Below, piece by piece: positions 1 through 7,196 of a stretch of 12,614 nt of DNA. Each line of letters starts with the position of its first letter. The first letter of the stretch is position 1. Source of the stretch: an uncultured Pseudomonadota bacterium (GTDB lineage: Bacteria; Pseudomonadota; Gammaproteobacteria; Burkholderiales; Burkholderiaceae); NCBI GenBank assembly GCA_946480245.1, contig CAMLIZ010000134.1, positions 1-12,614 of the forward strand, in the 5' to 3' direction. Position numbers and translations under genes: made by a program. A model generated the notes under the pieces. That model searched no databases, had not been told where the DNA came from, and saw only the letters and a program-made list of their open reading frames with translations.

Positions 1-845
<845 letters not shown>

Positions 846-852
846 ACTGCAG

Positions 853-880
853 CGCAACCCCTGATTCGAGTGGGGTTGCG
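853..880 (+). terminator. Stem-loop just after uvrB, possible terminator
   Basis: A perfect 9-bp inverted repeat (CGCAACCCC at 853-861, GGGGTTGCG at 872-880) with a 10-nt loop begins 8 nt after the uvrB stop codon. Position and stem stability suit a transcription terminator, but no run of T follows (the next bases are ATGGGG). It would therefore be an atypical or Rho-assisted terminator, or an mRNA 3'-end stabiliser. The repeat is seen directly; the function is inferred. Confidence 0.5.
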
Positions 881-1032
881 ATGGGGAAACCATCACGCAT
901 CCCCGCCGGTCGCTTGCCGGAACACCGGATCGGGGGTGGCAGCGAGCGGATGCTGTAACGCACAATTCGCGTCGTTGCGGGGAGCGCATCAGCGCCTCGC
1001 AGTCTTGCCACCGGAGCGCAGCGTGCGCCCGG

Positions 1033-1061
1033 CCGACAACATGGTGTACCGGGTCTACGAT
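1033..1061 (+). promoter_or_regulatory. Weak sigma70-like promoter candidate for the polysaccharide operon
   Basis: In the 287-nt gap between uvrB and the first glycosyltransferase, CCGACA (1033-1038) and TACGAT (1056-1061) are separated by exactly 17 nt. Each matches 4 of 6 bases of the sigma70 consensus. A start near 1068 would leave a leader of about 65 nt before the GTG at 1133. In DNA this G+C-rich such matches can arise by chance. I found no sigma54 GG-N10-GC element in the gap. A 9-nt direct repeat, GGTGTACCG, lies at 1043-1051 (inside the spacer) and 1104-1112. Confidence 0.3.
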
Positions 1062-1118
1062 TCCGGCTGTGGCCACGAGCCCTATTCGTCGCCCGCTGGT
1101 CCAGGTGTACCGCAGAGT

Positions 1119-1124
1119 GAGGGA
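1119..1124 (+). promoter_or_regulatory. Ribosome binding site fixing the GTG start at 1133
   Basis: GAGGGA lies 8 nt before GTG 1133 and is the only convincing Shine-Dalgarno sequence near the 5' end of the first operon gene. It supports the long form of the protein, with a roughly 25-residue tail before the first beta strand, over an internal start at Met29 (nt 1217), which lacks such a site. Confidence 0.6.
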
Positions 1125-1132
1125 ACACGAGC

Positions 1133-2326
1133 GTGGATTCGCTTGAGCCGTCGATCCGCGTGGGTGCGCGGCCAGCCGAGGCCGCCAATGCGGCGAGCGC
1201 TCGGCGCCGCATCCTGATGGTGGTGGACGGTTTCTACCCGAGCACCGGTGGTGCCGAAATGCAGGCGCGCCTGCTGAGCAGGTCATTCGCCGCCGCCGGC
1301 CACGACGTCACCGTCATCGTTCCCCAACTCGATCGCTCGTTGCCCGTGCACGACACGCTCGACGGTGTACGGGTCGAGCGGATTGCCTATCCGCGCGTGA
1401 AGCTGGTCGGTGCCGTGGTGCTTTACCTTCGCTTTGCCGCTTTGCTGTTGGCCCGCCGCGCCGCCTACGATGCAGTGCATGTGCACACGGCCCACTTCCT
1501 GGCCGCCGTGGCGGGCCTGGTGCGGCCGATGACGCGCCGCACGCTGATGGTGAAAGTGTCCGGCGCCTGGGAGTTCGACGGCGGCGTGCTGGATCCGAAG
1601 CTGCGTGGCAAGCCGCTGTACCGGCTGACAAACTGGATGCTGCGGCAGGCCGACCACATGCATTGCATCAGCGACTACACGCGCCAGATGCTGCTCGAAG
1701 CCGGCTATGCCGATGACCAGGTCTGCATGATCCCGAACGCCGTGGACCTGCAGCGCTTCGTGCCCACGCCACCTGTGCTCGATACGCCGACCGTCGCGTT
1801 CGTCGGCCGGCTGGTGCCGGTGAAAGGTCTGCCGGTGCTGCTGGCCGCGTGGCGGCAGGTGATCGACCGCCTGCCTGGCCGCCTGGTGATCGCCGGTGAT
1901 GGTCCTCAGCGCGCCGAACTCGAGCGCCTGGTGGCCGAGCTGCAATTGGGCGACAGCGTGGAGTTCAAGGGCAACGTCAGCGACGTGCCCTCGGTGCTGG
2001 CTGGTGCTGCGGTGTACGTGCAGCCCTCCTATCAGGAGGGCATGCCCAACTCGGTGCTCGAGGCCATGGCGTGCGGGCTGCCGGTGGTGGGCAGCCGTGT
2101 CAGCGGCAACGTGGATCTGATCGCCAGCGGGGAGAGCGGGCTGCTGGTGCCACCCGGCGACCCCGACGCACTCGCCGGCGCCTTGGTGGAACTGTTGAGC
2201 GCCCCGGGGCGCGCGCAGGCCATGGGCCGGCGCTCACGCGAGATCGTCGAGCAGCGTTTCGCGGTGCCCAGCGTCCTTCAGCGCCTGCTCGGTGCCTACC
2301 AGCGCCGGCGTGGAGGCGCCCGATGA
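1133..2326 (+). CDS. GT4-family glycosyltransferase (first gene of the operon)
   Basis: This 397-residue GT-B fold retaining glycosyltransferase probably transfers a sugar from a nucleotide-sugar donor to a lipid-linked oligosaccharide on the cytoplasmic side of the inner membrane. The N-terminal domain starts after a 25-residue tail with the beta1/glycine loop (ILMVVDGFYPSTGGAE, residues 27-42). The C-terminal donor domain shows FVGRLVPVKG (223-232), VIAGDGPQRAELE and the E-x7-E motif E302-E310 (EGMPNSVLE), followed by AMACGLPVVGS. No signal peptide or membrane segment is visible. The GTG start is chosen for the GAGGGA site 8 nt upstream. Its stop overlaps the next start (ATGA). Sugar and linkage cannot be read from sequence. 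A 7-bp hairpin lies in the E-x7-E coding stretch (2024-2040). Family call firm, substrate unknown. Confidence 0.93.
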   Translation: MDSLEPSIRVGARPAEAANAASARRRILMVVDGFYPSTGGAEMQARLLSRSFAAAGHDVTVIVPQLDRSLPVHDTLDGVRVERIAYPRVKLVGAVVLYLRFAALLLARRAAYDAVHVHTAHFLAAVAGLVRPMTRRTLMVKVSGAWEFDGGVLDPKLRGKPLYRLTNWMLRQADHMHCISDYTRQMLLEAGYADDQVCMIPNAVDLQRFVPTPPVLDTPTVAFVGRLVPVKGLPVLLAAWRQVIDRLPGRLVIAGDGPQRAELERLVAELQLGDSVEFKGNVSDVPSVLAGAAVYVQPSYQEGMPNSVLEAMACGLPVVGSRVSGNVDLIASGESGLLVPPGDPDALAGALVELLSAPGRAQAMGRRSREIVEQRFAVPSVLQRLLGAYQRRRGGAR

Positions 2327-3804
2327 GCCGCGCCCTGTTGGCGCACGCCTCCAAGTACACGATCGGCAACCTGCTGGTTACGGTGGCCGGCGTGGTGTCG
2401 TTTCCATTGTTCACGCGCCTGTTCGCCGTGGACGAATATGGGCTGATGAGCTTGGTGGCCACCACGCTGATGCTCGTGGTGGGTCTGGGCAAGCTGGGAT
2501 TCCAGCATTCGATGGTGCGCTTCTATGCCGAGACGCGCGCTGGCAACAACAGCTTCACGCTGCCGCAGTACTTCGGTACCGTGCTTGGTGCCATGGCCGC
2601 GCTAGCGTGCGCCGCCACGCTCTGCTGGCTGGCCGTCGTGGAGCTGATTCCTGCCGGCGCATGGAAGGATCCGCGCCTGCTCATGCTGCTGCGGCTGACG
2701 TCCGTGCTCGTGTTCATCCGCATCTTCGAGAGCGTGTTCATGAACCTGCTGCGCGCCGAGCAGCGCAGCGGTTTCTACAGCGCCTACATGGTGGTGCGCA
2801 AGTATGGCGGCCTGGCAGCCATCATCCTCACCGTCCTGTACGTGGTTCACGGCTTGAAGGGCTTCTATGTAGGCTCGATCGTCGGCGAGGCGATCATCGT
2901 CTCGGGCCTCGGCATGGTGTACCTGCGCCAGCAGCCGATCGGGCTGTCCAACTTCCGCAGCGAGCTGTTCAAGCGCATGCTGATGTTCGGGCTGCCGATG
3001 ATCGGCTATGAGATCGGCGGCGTGATCCTCAGCGTCGGCGACCGCTACGTGCTTCAGGCGCTGGCAGGGCCAGAACAGCTCGGTTTCTATTCGGCCTCGT
3101 ACAACCTCTGCGAGTACGTTCAGACCACTTTGCTGGTGTCAGTGGGCCAGGCGCTGATCCCGATGTACACCCGCATCTGGGAGGAGCGCGGCGCCGAAGA
3201 GACGATCCGCTTCATTTCGCGCGTGCTGCACTACTACCTGATGCTGGGCGCGCTGGTGGTGGCGGTGCTCGCGGCCACCGGGCATGACGTGCTGGCGCTG
3301 CTCGCGTCCGAGAAATACCGGCCGGGCGGCGTGATCGTGCCGTGGGTCATTGCCGGCATGGTGCTCGAAGGCGGGCTGCCGATCGTGGCGGCCGGCATCT
3401 TCATCCGCAAGCAGACGCGCATCATGATGATTCTGGTGCTCGGCTGCGCAGTGCTGAACATTGCACTCAACTTCGCGCTGGTGCCGCACTTCGGCATCAT
3501 CGGCTCGGCCGTGGCTACGCTGCTGAGCTACATGGTGCTGACCGGCAGCGCCATGGTGATCGGCCAGCGGCGACTGGCTGTGCCGTTCCCCGGCCTCGCG
3601 CTGCTCAAGTTCTCGGCGCTCGCAGGGGTGGCCTACCTCCTGATGCGCGGCGTCAATACCGGCTCGCACCTGATCATCGAACTGGCGCTGCGTTGCATCG
3701 TCGGTGCGCTGGCCTTCGCCCTGCTCGTGCTCGTCTTCGACAAGCCCGCGCGGGAGATGGTGCAGACCATGTGGGGCCGAGCCAAGCTCGCCTGGCAGCC
3801 ATGA
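2323..3804 (+). CDS. Polysaccharide flippase (Wzx-like, MOP superfamily)
   Basis: The 493-residue integral membrane protein resembles the Polysacc_synt/RfbX family, which moves undecaprenyl-linked repeat units from the cytoplasmic to the periplasmic leaflet. Seen directly: a short N-terminus (MSRALLAHASKYTIGN) leading into hydrophobic segments along the whole length, about 12-14 by eye; an early VSFPLFTRLFAVDEYG stretch typical of the family, in which an F/Y-G motif follows the first helix; and later RYVLQALAGPEQLGFYSASY (residues about 243-262), the usual GPxxLGxY-type loop. The ATG at 2323 has GGAGG at 2312-2316 with a 6-nt spacer and overlaps the preceding stop by 4 nt. The frame is open further upstream, but that stretch lies within the GT4 gene. 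The stop overlaps the GT2 start by 4 nt. Its presence makes a Wzx/Wzy-type route the natural reading. Confidence 0.92.
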   Translation: MSRALLAHASKYTIGNLLVTVAGVVSFPLFTRLFAVDEYGLMSLVATTLMLVVGLGKLGFQHSMVRFYAETRAGNNSFTLPQYFGTVLGAMAALACAATLCWLAVVELIPAGAWKDPRLLMLLRLTSVLVFIRIFESVFMNLLRAEQRSGFYSAYMVVRKYGGLAAIILTVLYVVHGLKGFYVGSIVGEAIIVSGLGMVYLRQQPIGLSNFRSELFKRMLMFGLPMIGYEIGGVILSVGDRYVLQALAGPEQLGFYSASYNLCEYVQTTLLVSVGQALIPMYTRIWEERGAEETIRFISRVLHYYLMLGALVVAVLAATGHDVLALLASEKYRPGGVIVPWVIAGMVLEGGLPIVAAGIFIRKQTRIMMILVLGCAVLNIALNFALVPHFGIIGSAVATLLSYMVLTGSAMVIGQRRLAVPFPGLALLKFSALAGVAYLLMRGVNTGSHLIIELALRCIVGALAFALLVLVFDKPAREMVQTMWGRAKLAWQP

Positions 3805-4928
3805 ACGGCTTTGCTGTCGCCTTCTGGTGTGCGCTCGCCTTCGTGGGCTACACCTACGTCGGCTACCCGGTGCTGATCTGGCTGCTGGCGCGGGCGCGGC
3901 CGCAGTCACCGGTGGAGGAGCCGGCCGAGTGGCCGGCGGCGACGGTGGTCATCGCCGTGCACAACGAGCGTGAGCGGGCATTGCGCAAGGTGGCCAACCT
4001 GCGGGAGCTCGACTATCCGGCCGACAAGGTGCACATCGTGTTCGCATGCGATGGCTGTACCGACGGCACCGACGAGGCGCTGGCTCGACTGCCCGGCGTG
4101 CGCGTCGTGAGCTACCAGCCGCGCCAGGGCAAGCCTCACGCGCTGAACCAGGCGATGGCGGTGGTTGACACACCTGTCGTGGTCTTCGCCGACGTGCGGC
4201 AGCAGCTGGGCCGGCACGCGCTGCGGGCTCTGGTGGCGCGGCTGGCCCAGCCCGGCATCGGCGCCGTCAGCGGCGAACTGGTGCACGTGGACCCGGTGTC
4301 CCACACCGCGTCGAACATCGGCCTGTACTGGCGCTACGAGAAGTGGATCCGCGGCTGCGAGAGCCGCTTTGCATCCACGGTGGGCGCTACCGGCGCGCTG
4401 TATGCCATCCGTCGGGAAGACTACACGCCGCTGCCGTCCGACACCTTGCTCGATGACTTCGTGCAGCCGATGCTCATAGCACGCACCGGCGCCCGGGTGG
4501 TGCTGGAGCCGCAGGCGCCCATCTACGACGAGCTGCAGCAGGACATCGGCGGCGAGCGCAAGCGCAAGGTGCGCACGCTCACCGGCAACTTCCAGGCATT
4601 CGCGCGCCTGCCGTGGCTGTTCCTGCCCTGGGCGCATCCGCTGTGGTTCCAGTTCGTCTCGCACAAGGCGTTTCGCCTGTTGGTGCCGTATGCGCTGGCC
4701 GTGCTGCTGCTGGCCTCGGCGTCTGCTGGTGGGTGGTTCTATGTGGCGGCGCTCGTCGCGCAGCTTGTGTTCTACGCCGCTGCACTCTGCGGCAAGCGTT
4801 CGGCGGCGCTGCGCCGCTTGCGCCTGGTCAGCTTTGCCACCGTGTTTCTGGAGCTGAATTGGGCGGCGGTGCTGGGGCTCGGCAACTTCCTGCGCGGCCA
4901 GACGGACGCGCGCTGGGAGCGCACGTGA
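3801..4928 (+). CDS. Membrane GT2-family glycosyltransferase
   Basis: A 375-residue inverting GT-A glycosyltransferase with membrane anchors. One N-terminal helix (about residues 4-29) precedes the catalytic domain: VVIAVHNERE (49-58), FACDGCTDGTDEAL (near 81-94, donor-binding Asp), GKPHALNQAM, VVFADVRQQLG (near 128-138), GATGALYAIRREDY and LLDDFVQPM (near 216-224, probable catalytic Asp pair). After it, RKVRTLTGNFQ (about 254-264) stands where processive synthases carry QxxRW. Two to three further helices close the protein. FADVRQ and RKVRTLxGN mark a bacterial GT2 subfamily that I recognise from EPS clusters, so this is not an obvious cellulose or chitin synthase. The ATG overlaps the flippase stop (ATGA) and lacks a clear ribosome site, so translation is probably coupled. 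Its stop overlaps the deacetylase GTG. Substrate unknown. Confidence 0.92.
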   Translation: MNGFAVAFWCALAFVGYTYVGYPVLIWLLARARPQSPVEEPAEWPAATVVIAVHNERERALRKVANLRELDYPADKVHIVFACDGCTDGTDEALARLPGVRVVSYQPRQGKPHALNQAMAVVDTPVVVFADVRQQLGRHALRALVARLAQPGIGAVSGELVHVDPVSHTASNIGLYWRYEKWIRGCESRFASTVGATGALYAIRREDYTPLPSDTLLDDFVQPMLIARTGARVVLEPQAPIYDELQQDIGGERKRKVRTLTGNFQAFARLPWLFLPWAHPLWFQFVSHKAFRLLVPYALAVLLLASASAGGWFYVAALVAQLVFYAAALCGKRSAALRRLRLVSFATVFLELNWAAVLGLGNFLRGQTDARWERT

Positions 4929-5728
4929 GGGCGCCCGAGGACCGCGGCCGCGTGGTGGTGCTGATGTACCACGGCCTGTATGCAGACGAGCAGGAGCTGG
5001 CCGGCATCGATGCCGCGGACCGGCCGTACGCCGTGTCGGTGGCCGAATTCAAGGCCCAGCTCGACGCGCTGCAGGCCCTCGGTGTGGCGCTGATCGATCC
5101 CGAGGCGCTGGGGCGGCAAGTGCCTCGCAACGGCGGGGTCGTGCTCACCTTCGACGACGGCCACGGCAGCAACCATCGGCATGCGCTGCCCGAGCTGCTG
5201 TCTCGCGGCGCGCGTGCGGTCTTTTTTGCAACCACCGACTTCATCGGCCGGCGCCCGGGCTTTTGCAGCTGGCAGCAGCTGAGTGAGATGGCCGACGCCG
5301 GCATGACCATTGGCTCGCACGGTCGCACGCACCGCTTCTTCGACGACCTGAGCGACGCCGAGGCCCAGGCCGAGTTCGCCGACTCGAAAGCGGCCATCGA
5401 GCAGCACATCGGCCGCGCGATCGACCAGATTTCGTTTCCCGGCGGCCGCTATGCCCGGCACCAGCGGGCGCTTGCCCGGCAGGCCGGCTACGCGCTGCTG
5501 CACACGTCGGCTTTGGGCTCCCATGCACCGCGTCCGTTCGAGCCCGGCGCCACGCTTGCGCGTGTGGCCATCAAGAGTGGCATGCCGCTCGACCGCTTTG
5601 TGGCGCTGGCTACGGCGAGGCCGCGCGTGATGTTGCGTGCACAGGCGATCGCGTCTGCCAAGCAGGCGGTGCGGCGCACTCTCGGCAATCGTCTATACCA
5701 TGCACTTTACGAACGCGTTGCCGGTTGA
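4925..5728 (+). CDS. NodB-type polysaccharide deacetylase (CE4), cytoplasmic
   Basis: A 267-residue metal-dependent deacetylase predicted to remove N- or O-acetyl groups from a sugar of the repeat unit. Seen: VVVLMYHG (10-17), TFDDG (75-79; catalytic base Asp77 and metal ligand Asp78), SHGRTH (131-136; metal ligands His132 and His136), SFPGG (170-174), and LLHTS (191-195) in place of motif 5. The CE4 motif-3 Arg is absent, as in the YHG/YPyG branch. The GTG at 4925 overlaps the GT2 stop (GTGA) and has GGGAG at 4915-4919, 5 nt upstream. Starting there, the protein begins MRAPEDRGR and runs into the catalytic domain, with no room for a signal peptide. That contrasts with periplasmic PgaB-type enzymes. 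The C-terminal 50 residues are a basic helical extension. A T6 run occurs at 5222-5227. Activity likely; substrate inferred. Confidence 0.9.
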   Translation: MRAPEDRGRVVVLMYHGLYADEQELAGIDAADRPYAVSVAEFKAQLDALQALGVALIDPEALGRQVPRNGGVVLTFDDGHGSNHRHALPELLSRGARAVFFATTDFIGRRPGFCSWQQLSEMADAGMTIGSHGRTHRFFDDLSDAEAQAEFADSKAAIEQHIGRAIDQISFPGGRYARHQRALARQAGYALLHTSALGSHAPRPFEPGATLARVAIKSGMPLDRFVALATARPRVMLRAQAIASAKQAVRRTLGNRLYHALYERVAG

Positions 5729-7196
5729 GCCGCCGCCGCAGGCGCCCTCCGCTCCGGCGCCGGTCACCGATCTGTGGCGCAGCAAGGAGTTGCGCTCCAC
5801 GTTGGCGTTCGTGTGTGCGCCTGTGCTTCTCTTCCTGGCGGCCACGTTTCTCGATACCGACGTTCCCTCGCCGATCTTCTACGCGATGGTCGCCGTGATG
5901 GTGCCGATGATGCTGTGGCGCGTGAAGCGCGACCCGGAGTGGGTGATGGCGGCGTTCATCCTCTACATCCCGCAGGCCAAGAGCTACGTGTTGCCCGTGT
6001 TGCCCGGCATCAACGCGACCAACGTGCTGATGGCTGGCATGCTGGTGGCCTGGGTGGCTCGCAGCCGGCGCGAGGGTCGGCCGATGTTCGCCTCGATGCC
6101 GCTCGGCGGCGTGATGTGGGCCTGGGCCATCTTGAGCACGCTGTCGTTCGTCACCGCGATCTTCACCCGCGGGTTGAGTGAGTTTCTCGACCTGCGCGTG
6201 GGCTTCATCCGTGTCTGGCTGGACCAGTTCTTCGTCTTCTTTGCCTTTCTGGCACTGATCCGCGATGGCGCGATGGCGCGCCGCATCGCGGTGTACTTGT
6301 GCATCGGCGGTGCCGTCGTCACCCTGTGCGGCTTCGCCGAGTGGCTTCAAAAGGGCGACGCCTCCAGCATCGAGAAGTCGCGTCTTCTCGGGCCGCTGCA
6401 GCAGCCCAACGACCTTGCGGCATTCCTGGTCTACAGCAGCGGCCCCTTCGTTGCATTGTTCGTGCAGTACATGTTCCGCGCACGCACCTGGCTGCTGCTG
6501 CCATACCTCGTGATGGTGGCGCGCGTGTTGCTGGGCGCGTTCTCGCGCGGCGGCTACATCGGCTACGCGGTGGAGGCGCTGGTTGCACTGAGCCTGCGCG
6601 GCAAGTTGATCCTGATCGCCGCCATTGGAGCGGCGGTACTCATATTCACCACGTTCCCCGAGGTGCTGCCCGACTCGATGGTTGCGCGCATCAACGAAAC
6701 GCATTCCGACGAAACCCCGCAGGGTCTGGACAAGAGCTCCGAGACCCGGCTGATCCTGTGGAACGCGGCGCTCAAGATGGTGGAGGAGAGCCCGATCTTC
6801 GGCAAGGGCTTCTACACCTTCCCTTTCCTGAAGGCGCAGTACACCGAAGTGGAGGTGATGGAGAGCGACAACCACAACATGTACCTCTACATCGCCTCAC
6901 AGATGGGCGTGCCGGCGCTGCTTGCCCTGCTCGCCGTGTTCGCGCGCCTGTACCTGCTCGGCTCGCGCGTGTACCGGCGCGCCACGGACGGATGGGCGCG
7001 CGTGGTGGGGTTGGGGGCCGCCTCCATGTGCGGCGGTGCCCTCGCCGTGAATATGTTCGGCTCACGTCTGCTCGACGTGTCCGTGATGGGCTACGTGTGG
7101 ATGTATGCGGCAGTCATTTCGCACCTGTGGTGCGAAGTGCGGCCGCAGCCGGTTCCATTTCCCGATGACCTTCCGCCGCCCGGAGCGCGTGCATGA
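5700..7196 (+). CDS. O-antigen ligase / Wzy-like polymerase family membrane protein
   Basis: A 498-residue polytopic membrane protein with the Wzy_C/O-antigen-ligase layout: about 10-12 hydrophobic segments from residue 35 onward, and a large loop before the last helices. Characteristic residues are LLGPLQQPNDLAAFL (from 229; the conserved Pro-Asn) and FGKGFYTFPF followed by ESDNHNMYLYIASQMGVPALL (from 388; conserved His392-Asn393). Family members polymerise repeat units or ligate glycans to lipid A-core or protein in the periplasm. Beside a flippase and several transferases, a polymerase role is the simpler reading, but sequence alone does not separate the two. The ATG at 5700 overlaps the deacetylase by 29 nt; it is preferred because an upstream extension would enlarge that overlap. 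The N-terminus is proline-rich (PVEPPPQAPSAPAP) and no strong ribosome site is seen. The stop overlaps the next ATG by 4 nt. Confidence 0.88.
   Translation: MHFTNALPVEPPPQAPSAPAPVTDLWRSKELRSTLAFVCAPVLLFLAATFLDTDVPSPIFYAMVAVMVPMMLWRVKRDPEWVMAAFILYIPQAKSYVLPVLPGINATNVLMAGMLVAWVARSRREGRPMFASMPLGGVMWAWAILSTLSFVTAIFTRGLSEFLDLRVGFIRVWLDQFFVFFAFLALIRDGAMARRIAVYLCIGGAVVTLCGFAEWLQKGDASSIEKSRLLGPLQQPNDLAAFLVYSSGPFVALFVQYMFRARTWLLLPYLVMVARVLLGAFSRGGYIGYAVEALVALSLRGKLILIAAIGAAVLIFTTFPEVLPDSMVARINETHSDETPQGLDKSSETRLILWNAALKMVEESPIFGKGFYTFPFLKAQYTEVEVMESDNHNMYLYIASQMGVPALLALLAVFARLYLLGSRVYRRATDGWARVVGLGAASMCGGALAVNMFGSRLLDVSVMGYVWMYAAVISHLWCEVRPQPVPFPDDLPPPGARA

Noticed and set aside
936..955. Sigma54 promoter, as seen for some betaproteobacterial EPS loci
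   Set aside because: The GG and GC elements near TGGCAG are 12 nt apart rather than 10 and the flanking bases do not match.
870..1217. Possible small plus-strand gene in the gap after uvrB
   Set aside because: Non-ATG start with no ribosome site, a composition unlike a folded protein, and overlap with the start of the glycosyltransferase gene in another frame.
5610..6875. 421-codon open frame on the minus strand opposite the Wzy-like gene
   Set aside because: His/Arg/Gln-rich product with no motif, fully antisense to a well-supported gene. Third-position G/C bias produces long antisense frames in such DNA.
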